A stretch of 64,000 nucleotides of DNA from contig NC_132926.1 of NCBI RefSeq assembly GCF_047675955.1, positions 15,877,326 to 15,941,325 of the forward strand, read 5' to 3'. A model generated the notes under the pieces. The model saw only the letters and a program-made list of their open reading frames with translations, was not told the DNA's origin and made no database searches. How positions within the stretch are numbered: the stretch's first letter is position 1; every line of letters starts with the position of its first letter. Position numbers and translations under genes: made by a program. This stretch comes from Chlorocebus sabaeus. Lineage: Eukaryota; Chordata; Mammalia; Primates; Cercopithecidae. Positions 22,887 to 34,880 of this stretch are shown one piece after another.

Positions 22887-25467
22887 TACTGTTACCTAAA
22901 ACTTACAGGACACATTTTTCCTGCTCTAGTGAATGACAGATAATATCAAATGCAGTAATGTCCTGTAAATACCAATAGAATTCAGGAAGTAGAATCAATC
23001 TGTTTCACCGAGTATTTTGGGAGTGGGGGGAATGTGTGCATGAGTTTATTAAAAAGCCTCATTACATCAGGGGAAGGTTTCTCTTTCACTTAACTAACTA
23101 AAGTTGCAGATGTTCACATGTATATTATATATAACTGTGATCTTTATTGGAGTCAAAACCAATAAATGTGTTTTCAATTTCAAATAAAAATTCCTATTTT
23201 TCAATAGGAATTTTATCATTTTTACATCATTTTTAAGAATATTTTTCTAAATAGAGTATCAAGAAAAAACTATTCATTTGGAAACAAATTTCTTGAAATG
23301 TCTGGTTTTACAACTTCAGGACCAAAGATGTCATTAGTTTTTTAAGGTACTTTTTAGTGGTCTGAAACTTGAAAACTTGAAACAATATTTAAAATGAAAA
23401 TATACATAGTAAAGTTCTTGGGTATATTTTTGGTTTGAAAATTATTTTTAGAACCTATGCTAAAGAATAAGGTTTTTCAGCAGCTGTATTTTTAAAAATT
23501 AAATTCAAATTCACACTTGTATTGATTTATTTGGTGAGTTCAGAAAACTGAGAAGGATGAAGTTTTAAAAAATGAAATGTTTTCTTTAAAATGCCTGATA
23601 GTAGTACAGAAATGTATTGAGTTGTAAACCCTGAATATGCAATTGCCATGGGAATCATTTAAACTTATTTCTGCTGTTTCTTTTATTTAATGATTTGGAG
23701 TCTGAAAATGAGAATCAGGTATGCCAGTCTGGTTTTTCTCTGAATAACTCACATAACTATAATACAGGAAAACAATTCTGTACTTTTCCAATGATTTGAT
23801 ATGCCTGGTTTAGATCTTATCAAGATGAAACTGATGTGAAACTGAATAGAACTGAAATTAATTGGAAACCTGACTATCATATGGTGATACACACATTAGG
23901 CTCCTTGAATCCTGAAAAGTATCCTTTCATGGACTACAGTTGGCAAGAGATGATTGGGGTAGTTTTAGGAAGTACAGCTCTCAAAGGACCCATAATTAAA
24001 ACCTTCTCAAATCCTCCCTTTGCTTATAACATAGCATGCTCTGTAGTCAAAGTGATGAAGGCTAAATTTACTTGTAACTCAGTACAAAGTTAGGTAACAA
24101 ATACTTCTTGCTTTTATATTGTATTAGAACACATCTTTTGCTGATGTTGAGTAACATTAAATTAGCAAGATAGAGAGAGTTGTCAGTAGTCACAGCACAA
24201 AGAAACACATCAGGAATTTATTAGATTTGGATTTATCAGTGCGTAGAAATTCATGATGTTTAACTTAAAGGCAAAAAGAGCAGAACACTTTGAATAATAG
24301 CTTGAAGTGGATGATTAGCTAAGGGGATGCAACATTTAATAGCCAAAATAAATTACTATAATTATTTTATTACCTATGCTAACTGATTCCATTGTTTTTA
24401 TTGAAATAACAGCTCCCTGAGGAAGGGAACAGTGCTTCAATGAATCTCAGCTGTAGGCTTGTATGTTCTCCTACAGCAATCAAAAATGATGAAAAATAGC
24501 CTTCATTGATAATACTCTTAATCTCTGCATTTCTGCACTTGGAAAAAATATAACATCCAAATGCAAATATATGGAAATTTCTAGAAGTGTCCAGATAGAA
24601 GAGAAAGCCTGTTGAAGACAGTATTTTGTTTTTAGCTCTCGAGCCCTTCATATTTGCACTCTTTTATTGGTTCATGGCATCACCATGTAAGTTTTTTCTT
24701 TATTTTCCATTTATTTTCTGGGAAAGACTTTCTTGAGATTCTGATATGTCCACCTTCTAGTAAAAATGTACACATGTGCTTGCATTCTTGTACATATGTT
24801 TCTCAAGGTAGTGGCAAGGAGGTGGAATGAGTCACGGTGCCTGAGGTGTGAAGCCATGGAAGGAAAATATTGTGTATTCCTTGAAAGTCCATTTTACTTG
24901 AAGATTTGGAAAAATAGTAAAAGAAAAATTGATGCGTTATGGAGTATGTAAACATTTCTATGCATGAAAAAAACAGACTCCAAAATAAATTATGACCTTG
25001 TGGCAGACCATCTTTCTTCCTCCTTTCCCAGCTTTTTCCCCTATTTCATCTTTCCTTTCCATTTTTTTTTTCTGTCTTTAGGGGCTTTTCATGAAAGAGC
25101 TTGATAAAGATTTCCAGCCTACTTCTTCAGTTCCTTCCACATTTTTCATCTTCAGATGAAGATACAAAAGGTCTACTGCCATTGTAGGACACAAATTCAC
25201 AGAGATCATCCTTAATTTAGGAAAAGTGGAAGGATTATAGGGCAATACTTTCAGTTCAACTTCGAAAGATTTTGTTTGACCACACTTTTTTTTTCTTTTC
25301 TTTTTTTTTTTTTTTTTTAGTGAAGTGAGGTCAATGTTTACGTTTTCTAATTTAAATATGCCATGCATTTTATGTGGATATTTTCTTTGATTTGATTTTT
25401 AAAAATATTGAGGATCAGATATTTGGAATGGTTTCTTCCAAGCCTTTGCCAAAGTCTACCAGCTTAG
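22887..25467. other. long repeat-poor unique block
   Basis: About 2.6 kb without a recognised interspersed repeat, apart from a T-rich tract at about 25285-25319. Frames at 23836-24093 (85 residues), 24379-24651 (90, minus) and 25078-25368 (96, minus, including a poly-Lys run from the T tract) have no recognised domain. Confidence 0.45.
25285..25319. repeat. T-rich tract
   Basis: A nearly pure T run of about 33 bases broken by two C. It is not attached to an Alu body; no TSD or source element was identified, so it may be simple slippage or the tail of an unrecognised minus-strand insertion. Confidence 0.8.
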
Positions 25468-25690
25468 CATTCATTCATTTACTCATACATTCATTTTTTG
25501 AGCAAATATTTACTGAGCTTCATTCTAATATGAATACCACACTAAGTTTTAGAAATACGTAGTTGGCATAGTGGATGCCTGCAAGGAATTCAAAGTCAGG
25601 AGGTGAACAAATGAACAACTAGTAATCCCATTAACAAGCACTTTTATAAGAAACATGTACAATGTGAGGCAGGGTGGGGCAGGGCATGGA
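25468..25690 (-). repeat. L2 LINE fragment (antisense)
   Basis: 'cattcattcatttactcata' and 'gagcaaatatttactgagct' give the reversed L2 terminus, followed by a diverged L2 3' UTR. Boundaries are approximate. Confidence 0.6.
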
Positions 25691-26206
25691 GAAGAGGTAA
25701 CTGAAGAGTGGAGGGATGGGGAGGTAGAAGGTGTGTGGGTGAAGGGTGAAAAAAATAGCTGGGAAATGAAGGAAGAAATTCCAAAGATTCTCCTTTTACT
25801 TCCTTGAAGAAAGGACAATGGGTTAAATAAAGGATATTGGTTTATATTTATCTTTTAAAATAAGTTGATATTCCATAAGCTGCAATGTTAAATATGCTGG
25901 ATACTTACGTTGCTCTAAGTAAATTTGGCAGCTGTCTTTGTAGGGTTGTTTGAAGGAAACTGGGAGGAATTATTTACATAAAGAACCAGATTCAAGCAAT
26001 GCCTCCCACCTGATGGACAAAGGGTCTACAATTCACCCAAGAATCATTTTATTGAGTAATCACATTAGAAGACAGGCCATTGTTTGGTACATTAACTATA
26101 ACATCAATGTATTGTGTAATGAAAAGGTAGCTCTTAATTCATCATATTAACCTCCAATGCATCTAGCAAGGTTTCCAGGAAATGGTGGACACAGTACAGT
26201 CTTGGA
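25691..26206. other. unique sequence
   Basis: No repeat or gene recognised; purine-rich at 25690-25760. Confidence 0.4.
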
Positions 26207-26217
26207 GATGGCTTGAA

Positions 26218-26525
26218 TTTTTTTCTTTTTTCTTTTTTCTTTTTTGGTGATGGAATCTCGCTCTGTCACCCAGGCTGGAGTGCAGTGTCATGGTCTCAGC
26301 TCACTGCAACCTCCACCTCCTGGGTTCAAGCGATTCTCCTGCCTTAGCCTCCTGAGTAGCTGGGACTACAGGTGCGTGGCCACCACGCCAGGCTAATTCT
26401 TTGTATTTTTAGTAGAGATGAGGTTTCACCATTAGCCAGGATGGTCTCGATCTCCTGACCTTGTGATCCGCCCGCCTCGGCCTCCCAAAATGCTGGCACT
26501 ATAGGCATGAACCACCATGCCTGCT
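26218..26525 (-). repeat. Alu (antisense), S/Y-like
   Basis: (TTTTTTC)n-type T tract and complete reverse Alu. TSD gatggcttgaa at 26207-26217 and 26526-26536. Some AluY-like positions ('aggatggtctcgatctcctg') but several private substitutions. Confidence 0.9.
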
Positions 26526-26624
26526 GATGGCTTGAAATTTTCAAATGTTATTGCTTAATTTGAAATGATATTCCACTTTCTTTTCCTGCATCCCATCTCA
26601 ACACACATACACACATTCCAGTAT

Positions 26625-26855
26625 AATTATCACCTCTTCAGTGTAGTCTCCACTGACCTCTCTATTTAAAATGTGTTCCTATTACTTTATTTTACACTCT
26701 GTTTCCTTCATACCAATACAATCATTCATAATTTATTTCATTCATTTGTTTTTATGACTTCCTCACTAAATTTCAAACTTCATATTCACATGATTATTAA
26801 AAAAAAATTGTACCAAAGTCCCTAACTGTTCAATGAATGTTTATTGAATGAATGA
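26625..26855 (+). repeat. L2 LINE 3' end
   Basis: 'tagtctccactgacctctct', a T-rich middle, 'tcactaaatttcaaacttca' and the terminal 'caatgaatgtttattgaatg' match an L2 tail in order. Confidence 0.65.
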
Positions 26856-27689
26856 ATATATCAATAAAGGGATGAACAAAGGAATAGAATCTGGAACTGG
26901 AGATCTGATGGACTGAGCATGCTAAATTCCACAAATGTTTGGGTAGTTTAAAGCAAGGAATAACAATTTAGGGTTGGGAACGGCTTCTTCTCCACTCTAA
27001 AGCAGTAAATGTGTGAATTCAAAGCTGTTCTAATTAATATTTCTTCCTCATATTTAGACTGCTGTACTACCTTATGTATTAAAGAATTACATAGACATAT
27101 TTTAGGATATCTCCATAATGAGATATTTTGTCTTCCCTTCTTCTCTAGAATATGTAGTGTCCATATCATTGCACTATTCATCTGACCTCTCCATGCTGGG
27201 TTCAATTGTGAAGATAGTCAGTGTAATGCTTAAGGTATTGAAGAAGGTAGTGTCCCTCAGGACAAATATTGTTGAATTAAGAATAAAGTTCATAGAGGCA
27301 AATTATTTCTCTCATTTCTACTGATAATGTCTCCCCACACACACTCATAGAAAACAGATTTTGATGAAGGAAGTTAGGGAAAGAAATCACTGGAAGGAGT
27401 CTTCGAAATGAAAGAAGGACTTCTTTTCTCATGTCTTCATTTTTCAGAATAAGCCTAATTTTTCCTAATGGTCACATCACCAAAATCTGCTAAATGTTCA
27501 TCACTTCAAAGCCCCAAAGTATCAGAGCTACTAAAAAGAATAGTGCTGCCATAGCATCAAAGTAAACTACTGAATTTTAGATTGCAATAGCCCGATGTAA
27601 GTTAAGATTTTGTTGAAACAGAACAAATGCTCTGTCAAATGATAACATCGTATTAATTTGAGGGTTTCAGGATAAAAAGGTTGGGCATA
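26856..27689. other. unique sequence
   Basis: No repeat recognised. Overlapping frames at 26948-27205 (minus) and 27118-27324 (plus) are not convincing. Confidence 0.4.
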
Positions 27690-27703
27690 CAAAGGTAAGT
27701 ATA

Positions 27704-28036
27704 GGCCAGGTGTGGTGGCTCACGTGTGTAATCCCAGCACTTTGGGAGACTAAGGGGGGGATGGATCACCTGAAGTCAGGAGTTCGAGACCAGCCTGGTC
27801 AATATGGTGAAACCAGTCTCTACTAAAAATACAAAAAAAAAAAAAAAAAAAAAATTAGCCAGCTGTAGTGGCAGGTGCCTATAATCCCAGGTACTAAGGA
27901 GGCTGAGGCAGGAAAATTGCTTGAACCCAGGGGCCACAGGTTGCAGTGAGCCGAGATCACACCACTGCAATCCAGCCTGGGCAACAGAGCAAAACTCCAT
28001 CTCAAAACAAAAAACAAAAACAACAACAACAAAAAA
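27704..28036 (+). repeat. AluS-type element with expanded middle A tract
   Basis: Full dimeric Alu with TSD caaag[g/c]taagta at 27690-27701 and 28037-28048. After the 'ctctactaaaaatac' motif there is an A run of 22 (27833-27854) where about 6 is usual. The tail is (CAA)n-like. Confidence 0.95.
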
Positions 28037-28187
28037 CAAAGCTAAGTACAAAGATATCTTGGAAACTGCTTATAAGTTCTTTTTGTTTGATGAAATGGGG
28101 TTGACTTTGAGTGACTTTCATGTTGGTAGAGTTAGAATTCATGATTGAAGCATGATGCATGTACATGATACACATTTCAATAAATAA

Positions 28188-28392
28188 TTAGCTATCATTT
28201 GTTAAACATATAATAGGAGTGTGTTACATGTATTATTTGTTTTCATTCCTAAGGCAGCCCTACTTTATGAAAGATAACTGCGACTCAGAAACACTAAGGG
28301 AGGTATAGACATAAATAACTAAAAGAGTTGCAAATGGGATTGAACCCAGGTCTAACTTATTGCAAGATCTATTATCTTCCCTGTACATTGTT
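28188..28392 (-). repeat. MIR SINE (antisense)
   Basis: 'gactcagaaacactaaggga' followed by 'gggattgaacccaggtct' gives the reversed MIR core. Nearly full-length and diverged. Confidence 0.7.
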
Positions 28393-28615
28393 GCTGTCTC
28401 TTTTTTGGACTTCAGTGACGACTGTGAATGACCCTAAGCTCATTCTAATTCTGAGGGAGACAAACATGGGTAAAGTGAACCAATAAATCATAATTTCTGT
28501 CAATTATGCTACTCAACCAAGGGGATCCTTGTGAAGTTCTGAAAACCAGGCACCAACTGAAAGAGGCAGGCCTCTACTGGTGTATGTGTATTTACCAGTA
28601 AAAGGTGATTTACTG

Positions 28616-28907
28616 GCTGGGTGCGGTGACTCATACCTGTAATCCCAGTACTTTGGGAGGCCAAGGCAGGTGGATCATGAGGGCAGGAGATCGAGACCAT
28701 CCTGGCTAACATGGTGAAACTCCGTCTTTACTAAAAATACAAAAAATTAGCCAGATATGGTGGCGGGTGCTTGTAGTCCCAGCTACTCAGGAGGCTGAGG
28801 CAGGAGAATGGCGCGAGCCCGGGAGGCAGAGCTTTCAGTGAGCCGAGATCGCGCCACTGCACTCCAGCCTGGGCGAAAGAGCAAGACGCCATCTCACACA
28901 CACAAAA
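28616..28907 (+). repeat. AluY element
   Basis: AluY-type positions 'gatcgagaccatcctggcta' and 'atggcgcgagcccggg'. A perfect 15-bp TSD (aaaaggtgatttact) is at 28601-28615 and 28908-28922. Among the youngest insertions in the window. Tail is short and contains a CACACA interruption. Confidence 0.95.
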
Positions 28908-29088
28908 AAAAGGTGATTTACTAGACAGGTCATCAAAGTCCAAGGAATGGGCCAAGTCTGTAGATCATCAAAATGAAGTACCTTGGACATATGGGAAACG
29001 CCTTGTGGACAATATGTTACAAAAGAAAGAAGTGAGAGAGAGGCTTGGAAGGGAGAGAGAAGAAATAATAATAAGACAAGTAATTTAT

Positions 29089-29236
29089 AATCCTATCAAA
29101 AATTCTGTAAGGTAGGAATTATTACCTTTATTTCACACCAGAGAAAACTAAGGCACAAAGGGTAAAGTGGCTTGTCCAAGTAGAACATATTATTTAGTAG
29201 GAGAATTGGAAATCATAATTGTAATTCTTTTTCTAC
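29089..29236 (-). repeat. MIR SINE fragment (antisense)
   Basis: 'tgtaaggtaggaattattac', 'actaaggcacaaagggta' and 'agtggcttgtccaagtaga' match the reversed 3' half of a MIR. Confidence 0.7.
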
Positions 29237-29384
29237 TGCTTCGAATTTTGCTAGTTATTATTTTTGGTCTGTAGTTGATTGGGTTTAAATAATTAATTTG
29301 CCATCCTTAAATCAGTATTGTACTTTTTAGTACACGTAGGGAAAACAGAAAAGAAAGAGAATACTGACAGATTACTTTTTAAGG

Positions 29385-29607
29385 CAGGGTTTTTCAAACC
29401 AGACGCTATTGGTACTCTGGGTCAGCTTATTCTATGTTGTGGGGGACTGGCCTATGTATTCTAGGATTACTGGCAGCACCCCTGGCCTCTATTAACTAGT
29501 TGCCAGTAGCACTGTACTCCCAGTTTCAACAATGACGAATGTCTCCAGATATTGCCATATGTCCCTTGCAAGGCAAAATTCTCTTCTCTCCATTTGAGAA
29601 TCATTAC
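29385..29607 (+). mobile_element. MER20-like hAT DNA transposon
   Basis: Starts 'cagggtttttcaaacc' and ends 'ttgagaatcatta', the hAT-Charlie terminal repeats of MER20. Internal blocks 'ttctatgttgtgggggact', 'cctggcctctattaactagt' and 'gtctccagatattgccatat' are in order, so it is essentially full-length. MER20 copies are known to act as enhancers in some tissues; nothing here shows that this one does. Confidence 0.8.
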
Positions 29608-30169
29608 TATAAAACAGACAAGGAATAAAGTTATGAGCCTACACTTCCGGCATCCAAATTGTAGTTCTGCTTGATGATTTGTGATCTCTGTAAACTTCAG
29701 AAACTTTTGAACTTATCTGAGATCCAGAGACGTTATTTTAAAAAAAGAGAGAGAGAGAAAATTATGATTATTTATTTTATGTAATCATTAGAATGCCCTA
29801 AAATAATTGTGTGGCTTGATGTGGAAATGTTCTACATATGTAATAAGTGCTACTAATATAAAGAAGCATTATTCTTATTTGCTTGTGGGGATAAAAATGG
29901 AAAACAAAAGAAAATAAAAATCAGAGAACAGGGCTTAAATCATTTTAATGAATATACCTTGTTTCTTGAAGAGTATCAGAAATCATAGATAAAGGGGTGC
30001 TAACTCATAACTGAGACAATTGCTTCTTAAAACTGCCTTATAAGAAAACCTGGTAACTGTAATGAAGCTATTTTGGTAACCCTTAAAGTTGTTAGTTTCC
30101 ATCCTATAAGTGAGACAAGAGAGTCCATTTCACTTTCAAATATGTCAAACAATAAAGAAAGTCTTGTTC
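29608..30169. other. unique sequence
   Basis: Nothing recognised apart from a short (GA)n run near 29745. Confidence 0.4.
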
Positions 30170-30402
30170 TTCTGGAACTGTAAAGCAAACACTGGACTTG
30201 ATTGAGTTAATTTCAGATCTGTCGAGAATTAGCTAAGTGACCCTGAGCAAGTCATTTCATTTTTCTGAATTTCAATTTTGTTATTTGTTCAATGGTAAGC
30301 AAATTAAATTAACTAATTTGCAATCTAGTTGGGAGCACTCAGTGAGATAATGTATGTGAAATAGAAATGATAACACTTACAAGTATAAAGTGCAGCACCA
30401 AA
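30170..30402 (+). repeat. MIR SINE
   Basis: 'gctaagtgaccctgagcaag', 'tgaatttcaattttgttatt' and 'gtgagataatgtatgtgaa' occur in MIR order on the plus strand; diverged. Confidence 0.65.
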
Positions 30403-30929
30403 CCCAAAAATATTACTAGAGTTGCCTTTCAACATACAAAAGCAAAACTATTTCAGAAACAGCTACTTCAAACAATGAGCTACTTCTATTTTTTCCAAAA
30501 CTCTAAATCATACAATGTGCTCCACATAGGCCTGAAGAGACTAGATTTAGAGAGAAAATGGATGAATTGACTCACTTTACAAATAGGAAACTCTTGTCAA
30601 ACAATCCTCTAGTTATTCAAACCATATCACAAATCATTTCAAATATCCAGAAATCAATAACTGTAAACATTTTATTATGATTTCTCTACACTGTTATTTT
30701 GCAAAATAAAAGTTATAGAGCAGAAAGGAATAATTTTACCCAATCCCTCCTTGAATTTTAATGATAATTCTGAATATTAGTCAGGTTTATATGCTCCAGA
30801 AACATAAGCAAATTGTTAATAGAGGGGAGTTTGTTAATTAAAATTCCCAGAGGCAGAAGAATACCTGTAACAATGAGAAATATGATAAAACTATAAAAGG
30901 TACATGAAATTAGTGTGCTTATTTAGGAA

Positions 30930-31122
30930 CATATATATTATATATTTTTTAATATTATATTATTTTATAAATTATAAACTATAATTTATAAATTATATAA
31001 CTTATATAATAACATACATTATATAATGACTTACATAAAACATATAATTTATAAATTATATAATTTATAATATTTTATAATAATGCATATTATTATATAT
31101 TATATAATTGGAATATATAAAG
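30930..31122. repeat. AT-only tract with nested palindromes
   Basis: About 190 bp composed almost wholly of A and T, built from repeated 'ataatttataaattat'-like units that are self-complementary. Such DNA can extrude hairpins and is typical of AT-rich flexible or fragile segments. It is not a clean microsatellite. Confidence 0.9.
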
Positions 31123-31456
31123 TTTTGAAATTAGAAATATGAAAGCATATTTTCAATTGTCATACATTACAGTAAAATAATTGAAGACATGCTTTCAACA
31201 TATAAAAAAAAACTATGAGTATTTAACTGGCAATTCAATATCTCTATGCCTAGAGAAAATGTATTTTTTTCTGCACCCTAGAACTGATTTTCTTGCTGAT
31301 ATTTTAAAAAATTGCATTGTTTATTACTCTCTTTCTTGTCCTTCTTCAGCCACCCCTCAGATGGCTAAAGTCAATGGTAGTATGTTTTCATGAGACTGAA
31401 TGTTTGAATATCATCTTAAAAATGTTCTGTCTTTTTCTGTTCTCAGAAGTTGTGGT
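31123..31456. other. unique sequence
   Basis: Unrecognised AT-rich sequence; the several overlapping plus frames at 31181-31687 are pyrimidine-driven. Confidence 0.4.
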
Positions 31457-31585
31457 TTCCAATGGTTTTACACATTTGTCTCTCTCTCTCTCTTTTTTTT
31501 TTTTTTACACACATTTGTCTATTTTCCAATGGTGTTACACATTTGTCCTTTTTTTTCACATATTTGTCTCTTTTCTCACTTCCAT
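31457..31585. repeat. imperfect 67-bp tandem duplication
   Basis: The block 'ttccaatggttttacaca' at 31457 recurs as 'ttccaatggtgttacaca' at 31524, each followed by 'tttgtc', a T-rich stretch and another 'caca(t/c)atttgtct'. The first copy carries an internal (TC)n plus T run; the second is shorter and degenerate. Confidence 0.8.
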
Positions 31586-33368
31586 ACTTCTACCACTTCT
31601 TTATTCATTTGGTTCTTAATTCTGGAGATGTTGGGTAGATGGCTCTCATGGGCCAAAGTTGTGAGAATAAAAATTGCCTTGTACTAGTAAGATACCATTC
31701 AGTACCATGGACAGCAACACCGATGTCTTGCCCTGGACCTGGCAGGACTTTTTAATCTGCTACTAAGCCTACCAATAAGATTCTGCAGGATCCATACTCA
31801 CAATTAGTAGTTTATCTGTCAATTTTGGCTGGACTCTATTCCTTCTTTACTTGTTGGTGTGATATGTTTATACAGTTCTAGGGAAGAAGTTAAGCCTTTT
31901 AAATAAATGACAAAAAGATCACAAACAGAATGTGAGTTGTAGCCTTGGCCAGTGAAAATTTCCTAGCACTCTACACAAGAATCAAATGTGTTTTGTGAAG
32001 CCTTGGACTTCAAATGCTTATGTATAGATGACATATATATATGCTTAATCATAATGTGAATATAACATCTCTTATTTTACTTCTTATATCTTTGTACTGT
32101 GTGTCAGAAACTTCTTTGTGCTTCCTTTACATTTGCAGTCATGTATTTGTCTTTTGTAAGAAATCTTTACTTGGATTTTGAAACTAAGAAACAAAGTGTG
32201 CCAGTCATATTAGTTCTCTCCCATAGGTTGTGGACTCAGCAATACTTCTGACAGATATCCACCTGATCTGGAGAGCCTTCAATATAATCTTCTAAATGTT
32301 TATTGAAGGTTAGTACACACATTTTTCCTTTTCATTGTAGAAAGGATAAAACCTGTACAACAATTGCATTTTACAACAGCCCCTTCTCAGTGTCATAAAA
32401 CTGAAGTTGTAATTTAGGATTGATAGCTACAGAAAAGAACAGGAGTTCTGGATTTTCAAAGTTTAAGACAAACACTTTGCACATGCACTAGTTAAACCTC
32501 CAGCACTTACAATCCTGTGAAGTAAATTCAGGCCCTGGGGCTTGATGGGATAAGCACTACAGGTACTTTATAACAGCGAGTGAAATCATCAGTTTAACAC
32601 ATTTGATACATGTGCTGCTCAGTTTTTGAAAAGTAAAAAGAAAGCTGAAGGAAATGAACATGGCATATGACTTGATGATAAGCATTTTGAAAATGCACAT
32701 CTAGAATAGAAACATATTTTTTTTTTGCAGTCACATGAGCCTTCTAGAGGCCTCTCTGCAAAGTCAGCAAAGTGCCATGCATTGGCAATCAGCCTGGAGG
32801 GAGGTGAGGTCACCGACCAGCTTGTAGAAGGGAGACCTTGCATTTTTGTAAAGATTTTCATCAATAACATGGAGCTGTTGTTTTCTACCTTGACTAAACT
32901 CTAACATTTGGAGAATTTGAATATTGCATAAACAACTTGGTGCCTGCTGAAAACCTAGTTACTGTCTCATTCTCCTGCTGAGGACAGTACTTCCACCTTA
33001 GTTGGTTTCAAGAGCAAAAGTACACCATAGTTAATGTGAGGTAACAAGAGAAATCATCAAGAATCAATTCTGGCTAAGAATTTTATTTTGAACTTCAGCA
33101 GCTGAGTTGAAAGAACATGACATTTATAGTAGGGAAAATAAGAAACAACAAACTCAAGTCCAAATGCTTGAGAAGAGAAACACAAGAAAGGCAAGTATCT
33201 ACATTGTTTCCAGCTTATTCCATCAGCATGTACAACATGTCAAAGACTATGCAAGGTACTTGAGGTCTAAAATGAAGATCATCTTTGCCCATAGACTAGA
33301 CAAGGAAAACAAAAAAAGTATGATATCATACTAGTAATATTAAAATATACAAAAAGTAAATGATTATA
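31586..33368. other. unique sequence
   Basis: About 1.8 kb with no recognised repeat or gene. Frames at 32619-32870 (minus, 83) and 33107-33334 (plus, 75) have no recognised domain. Confidence 0.4.
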
Positions 33369-33379
33369 AAAGATAGAAA

Positions 33380-33671
33380 GGGCCAAGCGCGGTGGCTCAT
33401 GCCTGCATCCCAGCACTTTGGAAGGCCGAGGCGGGCAGATCACGAGGTCAGGAGTTTGAGACCAGCCTAGCCAATATGGTGAAACCCCGTCTCTACTAAA
33501 AATACAAAAACTAGCCAGGTGTTGTGGTTCACATCTGCTGTCCCAGCTACTTGGGAGGCTGAGGCAGAAGAAGCGCCTGAACCTGGGAGGCAGAGGTTGC
33601 CCTGAGCCGAGATCGCGCCCCTGCACTCCAGCCTGGGCAACAGAGAGAGACTCCATCTCAAAAACAAAAAC
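33380..33671 (+). repeat. AluS-type element
   Basis: Dimeric Alu with TSD aaagatagaa at 33369-33378 and 33672-33681. The 141-residue minus frame crossing it is an Alu shadow running into unique sequence. Confidence 0.95.
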
Positions 33672-33681
33672 AAAGATAGAA

Positions 33682-34374
33682 TGATCAATATCTGCTATAC
33701 CCAACCCATGAGATAAAGAACAGTGTCAAAGGGAGGAAGGTATAAGGGAGTAAGCTGAATCCTAGAAAGTATGACTATGTTGGAACAAGAGATCAACAGA
33801 TTATGAACTACATATGAAAGCTGGAGTTTAGTGGGAAAAATCTTTTGAATGTGACATAATACTGAAGATTTTAAAACAATAAAATAATGACTCAATTTTA
33901 ATAAGGCTAACTCTTGTAGACATGGGGCAGATTCATTTGGTGTTGACCATCAAACCCACAGTGGTAGAGTGTTAGTGAGCATTTGCCGGGGGTGTCAGTG
34001 GAAAAACACAGTTGAACCAGTTAAGTAGATAATGTGTAGTATAGGTAAGAAGTAAGAGTCTGAACTAAAGGCATGACCATGGGATCACAGGGAAGCAAAT
34101 TATTTGAGAGTAATTAAGGGGGTAAAATGAGCATCATAACTGTTAATAATCAATATTCAGTGGAAAGATTACAATTAATCTACCCAATAACTCTTGGGGC
34201 AATCATCTTTGTGAATGACAATGTTAGGTTTCAATATGAAAAGTATCAGCTCTCCAAGTGTAAGGATCAATAAGAATAAATATTATATATTCATAGAAAT
34301 ACAGGGAGGAAAAGAAATCATGTTGAAATTATACCTAGTTTCTACAAAAGGTGAACAGAAATTCAGGAAACATT
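33682..34374. other. unique sequence
   Basis: No repeat or gene recognised, though the last part may be a more diverged continuation of the L1M that follows. Confidence 0.4.
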
Positions 34375-34880
34375 GTTCTACTCTAAGATATGCATACTCA
34401 ACAGAAATGTGTACAAATAGTCACCAAAACACATGTACTAGAATGTTCTTAGAAACTCTATTCGTAATTGCCTCAAAATAAAAACAAAATCTATCATCAG
34501 TAAAGCTGATAAAATGTGCCATATTTACACAATAGAATACTATTGTCAATAACAATTATGACCTCACAGAAAATACATATAAATCTCATAAAAAGAGTGC
34601 TAAATGAAAGAAGCCAGAAACAGGACTGCATACTGTATGATTCTACAGATACAAAGTAGACAAAGTTTTATGAAGTTGAAAATCAGCAAAGCTGTTACTT
34701 TTGAAGGAGATAGTGACTCAAAGGGGACACAGAGAAGGAGGGGAATTCTGGTAACTTTGTTTTACGACCTGTGTGGGTTCCATGAATGTGATCAGTTTGA
34801 CAAAACCCTTCCAGCTCTCCTTTTATAGTTTATGCCATGTACTTTTCTGCATTTTCATTATACTTTAACAAAAAGTGTTG
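34375..34880 (+). repeat. L1M LINE 3' end
   Basis: Ordered old-L1 landmarks: 'acacatgtactagaatgttc', 'cacaatagaatactattgtc', 'gaaagaagccagaaacagga', 'actgtatgattctacagata' and 'cattatactttaac'. The copy is truncated and diverged, with no open ORF2 frame. Confidence 0.75.

Noticed and set aside
23836..24093. 85-residue plus-strand ORF in unique sequence
   Set aside because: Looks protein-like but matches no family I know; without alignment it cannot be separated from chance.
33279..33704. 141-residue minus-strand ORF
   Set aside because: It runs through the reverse complement of an Alu (33380-33671); the peptide is the familiar antisense Alu translation.
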